From NCBI RefSeq assembly GCF_002086675.1, contig NZ_MVIF01000002.1:1-64000 (forward strand): a stretch of 64,000 nt of DNA. The letters are read 5' to 3'. Numbering within the stretch: position 1 is the first letter of the stretch; every line of letters begins with the position of its first letter. A program made the translations under genes and the position numbers. The notes under the pieces are model-generated. The model saw only the letters and a list, made by a program, of their open reading frames with translations, had not been told where the DNA came from and ran no database searches. Source of the stretch: Mycobacterium persicum. GTDB lineage: Bacteria > Actinomycetota > Actinomycetes > Mycobacteriales > Mycobacteriaceae. This document shows, one piece after another, positions 26,227 to 36,741 of this stretch.

Positions 26227-26949
26227 GTGGAGGTCTCGCGGCGGGATGCGCTCAAGTACGCGGCGGCGACGCCCGGCCTGCTGGGCCTAGGTGTCGCGGC
26301 CGCGTCGTTGCGTGCCGCGCCGGCATCAGCGGGTTCGCTTGGCATCTTGTTGGACTATTCGGCCGGGGTCATCCCCGCCAGCCAGATCAGGGCTGCCGGG
26401 GCGGTGGGTGCGATCAGGTACGTATCGGATCGGCGACCTGGGGGTGCCTGGATGCTGGGCAAGCCGATCCAACTCGGCGAGGCCCGCGATCTGAGCAGCA
26501 ACGGGCTCAAGATCGTTTCGTGCTACCAATTCGGCAAGGGCAGCACCTCCGACTGGCTGGGCGGTGCCGCAGCCGGTGTTCAGCATGCCAAGCGCGGCAT
26601 GGAGTTGCACGCCGCGGCGGGCGGTCCGGCGGGCGCTCCCATCTATGCCTCGATCGACGACGATCCGTCATACGAGCAGTACAAGGACCAGGTCGCACCG
26701 TATCTGCGGTCCTGGGAGTCGGTGATCGGGCATCAGCGCACCGGGGTATATGCCAACTCCAAGACGATCGGCTGGGCGGTGCAGGACGGGTTGGGCTCGT
26801 ATTTCTGGCAGCACAACTGGGGTTCGCCGAAGGGGTTCACGCATCCGGCCGCCAATTTGCACCAGGTCGAGATCGACAAACGCAAAGTAGGCGGAGTCGG
26901 CGTGGATATCAACGAGATCCTCCAGCCCCAATTCGGGCAGTGGGCCTAA
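26227..26949 (+). CDS. Tat-exported DUF1906 (glycoside-hydrolase-like) protein, Rv2525c type
   Basis: A 240-residue protein, the same length as M. tuberculosis Rv2525c and in the same position next to fas. The N-terminus has a twin-arginine motif (SRRDALKYA, Arg5-Arg6), a hydrophobic stretch and an ASA cleavage site near residue 35. The mature part has the DUF1906 glycosidase-like fold: LLDYSAG, IRYVSDRRPG, ASIDDDPSYEQY and the final VGVDINEI. Rv2525c is a known Tat substrate linked to the cell envelope. GTG 26227 is used as the start. No partner gene is co-transcribed. Confidence 0.9.
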   Translation: MEVSRRDALKYAAATPGLLGLGVAAASLRAAPASAGSLGILLDYSAGVIPASQIRAAGAVGAIRYVSDRRPGGAWMLGKPIQLGEARDLSSNGLKIVSCYQFGKGSTSDWLGGAAAGVQHAKRGMELHAAAGGPAGAPIYASIDDDPSYEQYKDQVAPYLRSWESVIGHQRTGVYANSKTIGWAVQDGLGSYFWQHNWGSPKGFTHPAANLHQVEIDKRKVGGVGVDINEILQPQFGQWA

Positions 26950-27112
26950 TTTTCCGCCCCGTCAAGGTGCCGTCAAGCCCCGTGTGCGGCGAGCTCCAGC
27001 AAACACTCGTTCGCTTAGATCGAAGCGGCGCAAAAAGCGGCGATTGCCCGCCGCTACGGCCGATGCGACGTCACGGGCCGGCCGCAGCGCAGGATTTCAC
27101 CATAACGATTTG

Positions 27113-27258
27113 GTAACAATACTGCCTTGATCAGCGCAGTTATAGCTACTCGACCGTAACCACCTGCACGCAGGACGTTTGTTACGCGCGTCTGCGCCGA
27201 CGACGAAACCTGGTGTTACCGATGAGCTGGTTACCCGCGCGTAGAACTCGCCAGTAAC
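27113..27258. promoter_or_regulatory. Cluster of six GTTAC/GTAAC elements upstream of fas
   Basis: In the 533-bp gap before fas, GTAAC occurs at 27113, 27156 and 27254, and GTTAC at 27181, 27215 and 27230. Two form a direct repeat GTTACC spaced 15 bp start to start. Such density is unlikely by chance in high-GC DNA. The fas promoter of M. tuberculosis is controlled by FasR; whether these are its sites or those of another factor such as MtrA or GlnR is unknown. Confidence 0.45.
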
Positions 27259-27276
27259 CGATCGGCGTCAAAAAAG

Positions 27277-27305
27277 TGGACTGATCCTTATGACACTCTT
27301 ATAGA
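27277..27305 (+). promoter_or_regulatory. Putative fas promoter
   Basis: TGGACT (27277-27282) and TATAGA (27300-27305) are separated by 17 bp, the spacing of a vegetative sigma-A promoter. Transcription from here would give a leader of about 170 nt before the fas GTG. Confidence 0.4.
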
Positions 27306-27482
27306 GCCGATGCAGTCCGTCGCGCCGCCCGGTCCATGGGCCGGCCCGCCGACAACGCACCGGTCAGACGTTTTCCGGCGGAGATTCGATGCGGAATCGG
27401 CCGGAGTTCACCAGGCCCTTGCAGGGGCCGGTCCGGTCCGGCCGAACCAACCGATACAGACGCATACAGGGAGATAAAGACG

Positions 27483-30400
27483 GTGACGATCCACGAGCAC
27501 GACCGGGTGTCAGCTGACCACGACGGGACTGGCCCGCATCGCGCCCACGCTCTGGTCGATCGCCTGACCGCCGGTGAGCCGTTCGCGGTCGCGTTCGGCG
27601 GCCAGGGCAGCGCCTGGCTGGAGACGCTCGAGGAACTGGTTTCGGCGGCCGGGATCGAATCGGAGCTGGCCGCGCTGGCGGGTGAGGTGGAGCTGCTGCT
27701 CGAGCCGGTTGCCAAAGAACTGGTCGTGGTCCGCCCGATCGGCTTCGAGCCGCTGCAGTGGGTGCGTGCACTGGCCGCCGAAGACGCGGTCCCGCTGGAC
27801 AAGCACCTGACGTCGTCGGCGGTGTCGGTGCCGGGCGTGTTGCTCACCCAGATAGCCGCCATTCGTGCTCTGGCCCGCCAGGGTATGGACCTCTTTGCCA
27901 CCCCGCCGGTTGCCCTGGCCGGGCACTCCCAGGGGGTGCTGGCGGTGGAAGCGCTCAAGGCCGGTGGTGCTCGCGACGTGGAGCTGCTGGCATTGGCGCA
28001 GCTGATCGGCGCGGCCGGAACACTTGTGGCGCGCCGGCGGGGGATCTCGGTGCTCGGCGATCGCCCACCGATGGTCGCGGTCACCAATGCCGACCCCGAG
28101 CGCATCCAGCGATTGCTCGAGGACTTCGCCCAGGACGTGCGCACGGTGCTGCCACCGGTGCTGTCCATCCGCAACGGCCGGCGCTCGGTCGTCATCACCG
28201 GTACCCCTGAGCAGCTCTCGCGCTTCGAACTGTATTGCCGTCAGATCTCGGAGAAGGAGGAGGCCGACCGTAAGAACAAGCTTCGTGGCGGCGACGTCTT
28301 CGCGCCGGTCTTCGAGCCGGTACGGGTCGAGGTGGGCTTCCACACACCGCGGCTGGGCGACGGCATCGACATCGTCGGCAGCTGGGCCGAGAAGGTCGGC
28401 CTCGATACCGCGTTGGCGCGGGCGCTGGCCGAATCCATCCTGGTCCGCAAGGTCGACTGGGTCAACGAGATCACCCACGTCCACGAGGCCGGTGCTCGGT
28501 GGATCCTTGATCTCGGTCCAGGGGACATCCTGACCCGGCTGACCGCGCCGGTGATCCGCGGCCTGGGTATCGGCATCGTGCCCGCTGCCACCCGCGGCGG
28601 TCAGCGCAACCTCTTCACCGTCGGGGCCACGCCCGAGGTGGCCCGGGCCTGGTCGAGTTACGCCCCGACCGTGGTACGCCTACCCGACGGCCGGGTCAAG
28701 CTCTCGACGAAGTTCACCCGCCTTACCGGACGGTCGCCGATCCTGCTGGCGGGCATGACGCCGACCACCGTCGACGCCAAGATCGTCGCCGCCGCGGCCA
28801 ACGCCGGGCATTGGGCCGAGCTGGCCGGCGGCGGGCAGGTCACCGAAGACGTCTTTCACAACCGCATCCAGGAGATGTCCCGGCTGCTGGAGCCGGGCCG
28901 GACCTACCAGTTCAACGCACTCTTCCTCGACCCGTATCTGTGGAAGCTTCAGGTCGGCGGCAAGCGCCTGGTGCAGAAGGCACGCCAGTCCGGTGCGGCG
29001 ATCGACGGTGTGGTGATCAGCGCCGGCATCCCGGATCTCGAGGAGGCCGTCGAGCTGATCCACGAGCTCAACGACATCGGGATCAGCCACGTCGTGTTCA
29101 AACCCGGAACCATCGAGCAGATCCGCTCGGTGATCCGCATCGCCACCGAGGTGCCGACCAAGCCGGTGATCATGCACGTCGAGGGCGGCCGCGCCGGTGG
29201 CCACCATTCCTGGGAGGACCTCGACGACCTACTGCTGGCGACCTACTCCGAGCTGCGCTCGCGGGCCAACATCACCGTCTGCGTCGGCGGCGGCATCGGC
29301 ACACCCGAGCGCGCGGCCGAATACCTGTCCGGACGTTGGGCGAAGTCCTACGGCTTCCCGTTGATGCCGATCGACGGGATCCTGGTGGGCACCGCGGCGA
29401 TGGCGACGTGCGAGTCCACCACCTCGCCCTCGGTCAAGCGCATGCTGGTGGAAACCCAGGGCACCGGCGAGTGGATCAGCGCCGGAAAGGCCCAGGGCGG
29501 CATGGCTTCCAGCCGCAGCCAACTCGGCGCCGACATCCACGAGATCGACAACGCCGCCTCGCGGTGCGGCCGGCTGCTCGACGAGGTCGCCGGCGACGCC
29601 GACGCCGTGGCGGAGCGTCGCGACGAGATCATCGCCGCCATGGCCAAGACCGCCAAGCCCTACTTCGGCGACGTCGCGGAGATGACCTACCTGCAGTGGC
29701 TGCAGCGTTACGTGGAACTGACCATCGGCGAAGGCAATTCGACTGCCGACACCGCTGGGGTCATGGGGCCGGAAAGCCCCTGGCTGGCTGACACCTGGCG
29801 CGATCGCTTCGAGCAGATGCTGCAGCGCGCCGAAGCTCGGCTGCATCCAAAGGATTTCGGCCCGATCGAGACGGTCTTCACCGACCCGGCGCTGCTGGAG
29901 AAGCCCACCGAGGCTATCGCCGCGCTGCTTGCCCGCTACCCGGACGCCGATACCGTCCAACTGCACCCGGCCGACGTTCCCTTCTTCGTCACGCTGTGCA
30001 AAACCCCGGGCAAGCCGGTGAACTTCGTGCCGGTGATCGACAAGGACGTCCGGCGCTGGTGGCGCAGTGACTCGTTGTGGCAGGCCCACGATGCCCGCTA
30101 CGACGCCGACCAGGTGTGCATCATCCCCGGCCCGGCTGCGGTCGCCGGTATCACCCGCCTGGACGAGCCGGTGGGTGAGCTGCTGGACCGCTTCGAGCAG
30201 GCCGCAATCGACGAAGTGCTCGCTGCCGACGGGCAAGTCAGGGACGTCAGATCGCGGCGGTTGGGCCGCCCCGACGCCCACGGACCCCTGGCCGTCGTGC
30301 TCGACGCACCCGACGTGTTGTGGGCCGGCCGCACCGCCATCAATCCGGTGCACCGGATCGCCGATCCAAGCGATTGGCAGGTGCACGACGGACCCGAAAA

Positions 30401-33400
30401 CTCCCGTGCCACACACTCTTCCACCGGAGCCAGGCTGCAGATCGACGGCAAGGACGGGGCGGATGTGGTGTTGAGCGTGCCGGTATCGGGCACCTGGATC
30501 GACATCCGGTTCACCCTGCCGCCCAACACCGTGGACGGCGGGATCCCGGTGGTCTCGACCGAGGACGCCGCTACCGCGATGCGCTCGGTGCTGGCAATCG
30601 CGGCCGGTGCCGACGGGCCGGAGCTGCTGCCGCCGGTCACCGACGGGGTAGCCCGGCTGACCGTCGACTGGGACCCGGAAAAGGTTGCTGACCACACCGG
30701 GGTCACCGCCACCTTCGGAGAACCGCTGGCGCCCAGCCTCAGCACCGTTCCGGATGCACTGGTAGGCCGGTGCTGGCCGGCTGTTTTCGCGGCGATCGGA
30801 TCGGCGGTCACCGACACCGGTGTGCCCGTGGTGGAGGGCCTGCTCAATCTGGTGCATCTTGATCATGCCGTCCGCATGGTCGGCACCCTGCCCGAAACAT
30901 CCGACCAATTGACAGTTACCGCAACGACTTCCGATGCCCACGACACCGAGGTGGGCCGGGTGGTCGCGGTCTCGGTGACGGTTGCCGGGCCCGACGGCGA
31001 AGCGATCGCCGTCCTCGACGAGCGGTTCGCCATCCTCGGCCGAACCGGGGCGGCCGAACTCGCCGACCCGGTGCGGGCCGGTGGCGCGGTATCGGAGAAC
31101 GCCACCGACACCCCGCGCCGTCGCCGCCGCGACGTCATCCTGACCGCGCCGGTCGACATGCGCCCGTTCGCCGTGGTGTCCGGCGACCACAACCCCATCC
31201 ACACCGATCGGGCGGCCGCGCTGCTCGCGGGGTTGAAATCGCCCATCGTGCACGGCATGTGGCTGTCGGCCGCCGCCCAGCACGTGGTGACCGCCACCGA
31301 CGGGCAGGCCCGTCCGCCGGCCCGGCTCATCGGCTGGACCGCGCGGTTCCTGGGCATGGTGCGTCCCGGTGACGAGGTGGACTTCCGCGTCGAGCGCGTC
31401 GGAATCGACCGGGGTGCAGAGATTTTGGAAGTGGCCGCGCGCATCGGTTCGGATCTGGTGATGTCGGCGACCGCGCGACTGGCCGCGCCCAAGACGGTCT
31501 ACGCGTTTCCCGGCCAAGGCATTCAGCACAAGGGCATGGGCATGGAAGTGCGGGCGCGCTCCAAGGCGGCCCGCAAGGTGTGGGACACCGCGGACAGGTT
31601 CACCCGCGACACCTTGGGCTTCTCGGTGCTGCACGTGGTCCGGGACAACCCGACCAGCATCATCGCCAGCGGTGTGCACTACCACCATCCCGACGGCGTG
31701 TTGTACCTGACGCAGTTCACCCAGGTCGCGATGGCCACCGTGGCGGCCGCCCAGGTGGCCGAGATGCGTGAGCAGGGCGCCTTTGTCGAGGGCGCGATCG
31801 CCTGTGGCCACTCGGTCGGCGAGTACACCGCGCTGGCCTGCGTGACCGGCGTCTACGAGTTGGAAGCCTTGCTGGAGATGGTGTTTCACCGCGGATCGAA
31901 GATGCACGATATCGTTCCGCGCGATGAACTGGGACGCTCCAACTACCGGCTGGCGGCGATCCGGCCGTCGCAGATCGATCTCGACGATGCCGATGTTCCG
32001 GCCTTCGTCGCCGACATTGCGGCGAATACCGGTGAGTTTCTCGAGATCGTGAACTTCAACCTGCGTGGCTCGCAGTATGCGATTGCCGGCACCGTGCGTG
32101 GTCTGGAGGCGCTCGAGGCTGAGGTGGAGCGCCGCCGTGAGCTCACCGGTGGGCGCCGTTCGTTCATCCTGGTTCCCGGGATCGACGTTCCGTTCCACTC
32201 CCGGGTATTGCGGGTCGGGGTGGCGGACTTCCGGCGTTCGCTGGACCGCGTGATGCCGCGCGACAAAGACCCGGATGTGATCATCGGGCGCTACATCCCC
32301 AACCTGGTGCCTCGGCTGTTCACCCTGGATCGTGACTTCATCCAGGAGATTCGGGATCTGGTGCCGGCCGAGCCGCTCGACGAGATCCTCGCCGACTACG
32401 ACACCTGGCGCCGGGAACGGCCCCGCGAGCTGGCCCGCATCGTCCTGATCGAGCTGTTGGCCTGGCAATTCGCCAGCCCGGTGCGCTGGATCGAAACGCA
32501 GGATCTGTTGTTCATCGAGGAGGCCGCCGGTGGCCTGGGAGTGGAGCGGTTCGTCGAGATCGGCGTGAAGACCTCGCCGACGGTGGCGGGCCTGGCCACC
32601 AACACCCTCAAGTTACCCGAATACGCCCACAGCACAGTGGAAGTGCTCAACGCCGAGCGCGACGCCGCGGTGCTGTTCGCCACCGACACCGACCCCGAGC
32701 CGGAGCCCGAGGCCGACGAGCCCGTCGGGGAGTCTGCTGAGCCGGCCGAAACTGCTGCTGCCGCACCGGCGCCCGCGCCTGCGGCACCTTCGGGTGCCGT
32801 TCGGCCGGACGACATCGCCTTCGATGCGGCGGATGCCACGCTGGCGCTGATCGCGCTGTCGGCCAAGATGCGCATCGACCAGATCGAGGAGCTCGACTCC
32901 ATCGAATCCATCACCGACGGCGCGTCGTCTCGGCGCAACCAGCTGCTGGTGGACCTGGGTTCCGAGCTGAACTTGGGCGCCATCGACGGCGCCGCCGAGG
33001 CCGACTTGGCGGGGCTGCGGGCGCAGGTCACCAAGCTGGCGCGCACCTACAAGCCCTATGGGCCGGTGCTTTCCGACGCGATCAACGACCAGCTGCGCAC
33101 GGTTCTCGGGCCGTCGGGCAAGCGGCCGGGTGCGATCGCCGAGCGGGTGAAGAAGACCTGGGAACTCGGCGACGGCTGGGCTAAGCACGTCACCGTCGAG
33201 GTCGCGCTGGGAACCCGGGAGGGCACCAGCGTCCGCGGCGGCGCGCTGGGCAATCTGCACGAGGGCGCGTTGGCGGACGCGGCGTCCGTCGACAAGGTGA
33301 TCGACGCCGCGGTCGCGTCGGTTGCCGCGCGCCGGGGCGTGGCCGTGGCGCTGCCGTCTGCGGGCGGTGGCGGCGGCGCCACCGTTGACGCGGCCGCGCT

Positions 33401-36400
33401 GAGCGAATTCACCGACCAGATCACCGGTCCCGATGGGGTGCTCGCCTCGGCGGCTCGCCTGGTGCTGGGCCAGCTGGGGCTCGACAACCCGGTCACCGCG
33501 TCGCCTGCGGCCACCGACGCCGAGCTGATCGACTTGGTCACCGGCGAACTGGGCGCGGACTGGCCGCGGTTGGTGGCCCCGGTATTCGACGGCAAGAAAG
33601 CCGTCGTCTTCGACGACCGCTGGGCCAGCGCCCGCGAAGACCTGGTCAAGCTGTGGCTGACCGACGAAGGGGACATCGACGCCGACTGGGCGCGGCTGTC
33701 CGAGCGCTTCGAGGGCGCCGGCCATGTCGTGGCAACCCAGGCCACCTGGTGGCAGGGCAAGTCGCTGGCCGCGGGCCGGCAGATTCACGCGTCGCTGTAC
33801 GGCCGGATCGCAGCCGGCGCCGAGAACCCGGACCCCGGCCCCTACAGCGGCGAAGTGGCCGTGGTGACCGGCGCGTCGAAGGGCTCGATCGCGGCGTCAG
33901 TGGTGGCGCGGTTGCTCGACGGCGGCGCCACCGTGATCGCGACCACCTCCAAGCTCGACCAGCAGCGACTGGCGTTCTACCGCACGCTGTATCGCGACCA
34001 CGCCCGCTACGGCGCGGTGTTGTGGGTGGTCGCGGCCAACATGGCGTCCTACGCGGACATCGACGCGCTGGTCGAATGGGTTGGCACCGAGCAGACGGAA
34101 AGCCTTGGGCCACAGTCGATTCACATCAAGGACGCGCAGACACCAACATTGTTGTTCCCGTTCGCGGCACCCCGCGTAGTCGGCGATCTGTCGGAGGCCG
34201 GCTCGCGTGCCGAGATGGAGATGAAGGTGCTGCTGTGGGCCGTGCAGCGGCTGATCGGCGGCCTGTCGACCATCGGCGCCGAGCGTGACATCGCGTCGCG
34301 GTTGCACGTGGTGCTGCCCGGCTCGCCCAACCGCGGGATGTTCGGCGGCGACGGTGCCTACGGCGAGGCAAAATCGGCGCTGGATGCCGTGGTGAGCCGC
34401 TGGCACGCCGAATCCTCGTGGGCGGCCCGGGTCAGCCTGGTGCACGCCCTGATCGGCTGGACCCGCGGCACCGGGCTGATGGGCCACAACGACGCCATCG
34501 TCACCGCGGTCGAAGAGGCCGGTGTGACTACGTATTCGACCGACGAGATGGCGGCGATGCTGCTCGGCCTATGCGACGTGGAATCCAAAGTCGCCGCAGC
34601 CAGTTCGCCGATCAAGGCGGACCTGACCGGTGGCCTGGCCGACGCCGATCTCGACATGGCTGAACTGGCCGCCAAGGCGCGTGAGCAGATGTCCGCCGAC
34701 GCGGCGGCCGTCGAAGAGGAGACGGCGCCGGGGATCATCGCCGCGCTGCCATCGCCGCCGCGCGCGCACATCCCGGCGCCGCCGCCGGATTGGGATGACC
34801 TCGACGTCGACCCCGCCGATCTGGTGGTGATCGTCGGTGGCGCCGAACTGGGCCCGTATGGCTCGTCGCGCACCCGCTTCGAGATGGAGGTCGACGACGA
34901 ACTGTCGGCGGCCGGAGTCCTCGAGCTCGCCTGGACCACCGGATTGATCCGCTGGGAAGACGACCCGCAACCCGGTTGGTACGACACCGAATCGGGTGAG
35001 CTGGTCGACGAGGCCGAGCTTGTCGAGCGCTACCACGACGCCGTGGTGGAAAAGGTGGGAATTCGCGAGTTCGTTGACGACGGCGCGATCGATCCCGACC
35101 ACGCGTCTCCGCTGCTGGTATCGGTGTTCCTGGACAAGGACTTCAGCTTCGTGGTGTCCACCGAGGCCGAGGCCCGGGCGTTCGTCCAGTTCGACCCCGA
35201 GCACACCGTCGTCCGGCCGGTGCCCAACGCCACCGACTGGCAAGTAATCCGCAAGGCCGGCACCGAGATTCGGGTGCCGCGCAAGACCAAGCTGTCGCGG
35301 ACCGTCGGCGCGCAGATCCCGACCGGGTTCGACCCGACCGTATGGGGCATCAGCCAGGACATGGCCGCCTCGATCGACCGGGTGGCGCTATGGAACATCA
35401 TCGCGACCGTCGACGCGTTCCTGTCCGCCGGCTTCACTCCGGCCGACCTGATGCGCTGGGTGCACCCGAGCATGGTGGCCAACACCCAGGGCACCGGTAT
35501 GGGCGGGATGACCTCCATGCAGACCATGTACCACGGCAATCTGCTCGGCCGGAACAAACCGAACGACATCCTGCAGGAAGTGCTGCCCAATGTCGTTGCC
35601 GCGCACGTGGTTCAGTCGTATGTGGGCAGTTACGGCGCGATGATCCATCCGGTCGGCGCCTGCGCGACCGCGGCGGTGTCGGTCGAGGAGGGCGTCGACA
35701 AGATCCGGCTGGGCAAGGCCGAGCTGGTGGTGGCCGGCGGGTTCGACGACCTGACCCTGGAGGCCATCATCGGCTTCGGTGACATGGCAGCCACCGCCGA
35801 CACGGCGATGATGCGGGGCCGGGGCATCGACGACTCGAAGTTCTCCCGGCCCAACGACCGGCGGCGGCTCGGGTTCGTGGAAGCTCAAGGTGGCGGCACC
35901 ATCCTGCTGGCCCGCGGCGACCTGGCCCTGAAGATGGGCTTGCCGGTGTTGGCCGTGGTGGGCTTCGCTCAGTCTTTCGGAGACGGTGTGCACACGTCGA
36001 TCCCGGCTCCGGGCATCGGGGCATTGGGTGCGGGCCGCGGCGGCCGGGATTCGGTGCTGGCGCGTTCGCTGGCCAAACTGGGCGTGGGTGCTGACGACAT
36101 CGCGGTGATCTCCAAGCACGACACCTCGACGCTGGCCAACGACCCGAACGAGACCGAATTGCACGAGCGGCTCGCCGACGCGCTGGGCCGCTCCGAAGGC
36201 GCCCCGCTGTTCGTGGTGTCGCAAAAGAGCCTCACCGGTCACGCCAAGGGGGGCGCCGCGGTGTTCCAGATGATGGGGCTGTGCCAGATCCTGCGTGATG
36301 GTGTCATCCCGCCCAACCGCAGTCTGGATTGCGTCGACGACGAGCTGGCTGGTTCGGCGCACTTCGTCTGGGTCCGCGACACCTTGCGGCTGGGCGGTAA

Positions 36401-36713
36401 GTTCCCGCTCAAGGCCGGGCTAGTGACCAGTCTCGGGTTCGGCCACGTGTCGGGTCTGATCGCGCTCGTGCACCCGCAGGCCTTCATCGCCGCGCTGGAC
36501 CCCGAGCAGCGGGCGGACTACCAGCGCCGGGCCGACGCGCGGTTGCTGGCCGGTCGGCGGCGTCTGGCCACGGCCATCGCCGGCGGCACGCCGATGTACG
36601 AGCGGCCCGCGGATCGTCGTTTCGACCACCATCAGCCGGAGAAGCCGCAGGAGGCGGCGATGTTGCTGAATCCGGCCGCCAGGCTGGGCGACGGCGAGGC
36701 ATTTATCGGATGA
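27483..36713 (+). CDS. fas: Type I fatty acid synthase
   Basis: A 3076-residue multienzyme that makes C16-C26 acyl-CoAs for membrane lipids and mycolic acid synthesis; the M. tuberculosis protein has 3069. Domains in order: acyltransferase (GHSQG, Ser149), enoyl reductase (about 430-860), MaoC-like dehydratase (GDHNPIHTD, D1235/H1236), malonyl/palmitoyl transferase (GHSVGE, Ser1444), an acidic Pro/Ala linker near 1735-1770, acyl carrier domain (DGASSRR, phosphopantetheine site at Ser1815 or 1816), ketoreductase (VVTGASKGS near 2127) and ketosynthase (Cys2727 in GACATAA, then SKHDTSTLANDPNE and KSLTGHAKGG). GTG 27483, after AGGGAGATAAAGACG, matches the M. tuberculosis N-terminus (TIHEHDRVSAD). 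acpS follows after 28 bp. Confidence 0.98.
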   Translation: MTIHEHDRVSADHDGTGPHRAHALVDRLTAGEPFAVAFGGQGSAWLETLEELVSAAGIESELAALAGEVELLLEPVAKELVVVRPIGFEPLQWVRALAAEDAVPLDKHLTSSAVSVPGVLLTQIAAIRALARQGMDLFATPPVALAGHSQGVLAVEALKAGGARDVELLALAQLIGAAGTLVARRRGISVLGDRPPMVAVTNADPERIQRLLEDFAQDVRTVLPPVLSIRNGRRSVVITGTPEQLSRFELYCRQISEKEEADRKNKLRGGDVFAPVFEPVRVEVGFHTPRLGDGIDIVGSWAEKVGLDTALARALAESILVRKVDWVNEITHVHEAGARWILDLGPGDILTRLTAPVIRGLGIGIVPAATRGGQRNLFTVGATPEVARAWSSYAPTVVRLPDGRVKLSTKFTRLTGRSPILLAGMTPTTVDAKIVAAAANAGHWAELAGGGQVTEDVFHNRIQEMSRLLEPGRTYQFNALFLDPYLWKLQVGGKRLVQKARQSGAAIDGVVISAGIPDLEEAVELIHELNDIGISHVVFKPGTIEQIRSVIRIATEVPTKPVIMHVEGGRAGGHHSWEDLDDLLLATYSELRSRANITVCVGGGIGTPERAAEYLSGRWAKSYGFPLMPIDGILVGTAAMATCESTTSPSVKRMLVETQGTGEWISAGKAQGGMASSRSQLGADIHEIDNAASRCGRLLDEVAGDADAVAERRDEIIAAMAKTAKPYFGDVAEMTYLQWLQRYVELTIGEGNSTADTAGVMGPESPWLADTWRDRFEQMLQRAEARLHPKDFGPIETVFTDPALLEKPTEAIAALLARYPDADTVQLHPADVPFFVTLCKTPGKPVNFVPVIDKDVRRWWRSDSLWQAHDARYDADQVCIIPGPAAVAGITRLDEPVGELLDRFEQAAIDEVLAADGQVRDVRSRRLGRPDAHGPLAVVLDAPDVLWAGRTAINPVHRIADPSDWQVHDGPENSRATHSSTGARLQIDGKDGADVVLSVPVSGTWIDIRFTLPPNTVDGGIPVVSTEDAATAMRSVLAIAAGADGPELLPPVTDGVARLTVDWDPEKVADHTGVTATFGEPLAPSLSTVPDALVGRCWPAVFAAIGSAVTDTGVPVVEGLLNLVHLDHAVRMVGTLPETSDQLTVTATTSDAHDTEVGRVVAVSVTVAGPDGEAIAVLDERFAILGRTGAAELADPVRAGGAVSENATDTPRRRRRDVILTAPVDMRPFAVVSGDHNPIHTDRAAALLAGLKSPIVHGMWLSAAAQHVVTATDGQARPPARLIGWTARFLGMVRPGDEVDFRVERVGIDRGAEILEVAARIGSDLVMSATARLAAPKTVYAFPGQGIQHKGMGMEVRARSKAARKVWDTADRFTRDTLGFSVLHVVRDNPTSIIASGVHYHHPDGVLYLTQFTQVAMATVAAAQVAEMREQGAFVEGAIACGHSVGEYTALACVTGVYELEALLEMVFHRGSKMHDIVPRDELGRSNYRLAAIRPSQIDLDDADVPAFVADIAANTGEFLEIVNFNLRGSQYAIAGTVRGLEALEAEVERRRELTGGRRSFILVPGIDVPFHSRVLRVGVADFRRSLDRVMPRDKDPDVIIGRYIPNLVPRLFTLDRDFIQEIRDLVPAEPLDEILADYDTWRRERPRELARIVLIELLAWQFASPVRWIETQDLLFIEEAAGGLGVERFVEIGVKTSPTVAGLATNTLKLPEYAHSTVEVLNAERDAAVLFATDTDPEPEPEADEPVGESAEPAETAAAAPAPAPAAPSGAVRPDDIAFDAADATLALIALSAKMRIDQIEELDSIESITDGASSRRNQLLVDLGSELNLGAIDGAAEADLAGLRAQVTKLARTYKPYGPVLSDAINDQLRTVLGPSGKRPGAIAERVKKTWELGDGWAKHVTVEVALGTREGTSVRGGALGNLHEGALADAASVDKVIDAAVASVAARRGVAVALPSAGGGGGATVDAAALSEFTDQITGPDGVLASAARLVLGQLGLDNPVTASPAATDAELIDLVTGELGADWPRLVAPVFDGKKAVVFDDRWASAREDLVKLWLTDEGDIDADWARLSERFEGAGHVVATQATWWQGKSLAAGRQIHASLYGRIAAGAENPDPGPYSGEVAVVTGASKGSIAASVVARLLDGGATVIATTSKLDQQRLAFYRTLYRDHARYGAVLWVVAANMASYADIDALVEWVGTEQTESLGPQSIHIKDAQTPTLLFPFAAPRVVGDLSEAGSRAEMEMKVLLWAVQRLIGGLSTIGAERDIASRLHVVLPGSPNRGMFGGDGAYGEAKSALDAVVSRWHAESSWAARVSLVHALIGWTRGTGLMGHNDAIVTAVEEAGVTTYSTDEMAAMLLGLCDVESKVAAASSPIKADLTGGLADADLDMAELAAKAREQMSADAAAVEEETAPGIIAALPSPPRAHIPAPPPDWDDLDVDPADLVVIVGGAELGPYGSSRTRFEMEVDDELSAAGVLELAWTTGLIRWEDDPQPGWYDTESGELVDEAELVERYHDAVVEKVGIREFVDDGAIDPDHASPLLVSVFLDKDFSFVVSTEAEARAFVQFDPEHTVVRPVPNATDWQVIRKAGTEIRVPRKTKLSRTVGAQIPTGFDPTVWGISQDMAASIDRVALWNIIATVDAFLSAGFTPADLMRWVHPSMVANTQGTGMGGMTSMQTMYHGNLLGRNKPNDILQEVLPNVVAAHVVQSYVGSYGAMIHPVGACATAAVSVEEGVDKIRLGKAELVVAGGFDDLTLEAIIGFGDMAATADTAMMRGRGIDDSKFSRPNDRRRLGFVEAQGGGTILLARGDLALKMGLPVLAVVGFAQSFGDGVHTSIPAPGIGALGAGRGGRDSVLARSLAKLGVGADDIAVISKHDTSTLANDPNETELHERLADALGRSEGAPLFVVSQKSLTGHAKGGAAVFQMMGLCQILRDGVIPPNRSLDCVDDELAGSAHFVWVRDTLRLGGKFPLKAGLVTSLGFGHVSGLIALVHPQAFIAALDPEQRADYQRRADARLLAGRRRLATAIAGGTPMYERPADRRFDHHQPEKPQEAAMLLNPAARLGDGEAFIG

Positions 36714-36741
36714 CTTCGATCATCCGTTAACGTGGCGACCC

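Noticed and set aside
29229..32468. A 1079-codon minus-strand frame inside fas
   Set aside because: It is antisense to the enoyl reductase, dehydratase and transferase domains, has an Arg/His/Gly-rich composition typical of GC-rich shadow frames, and no recognisable domain.
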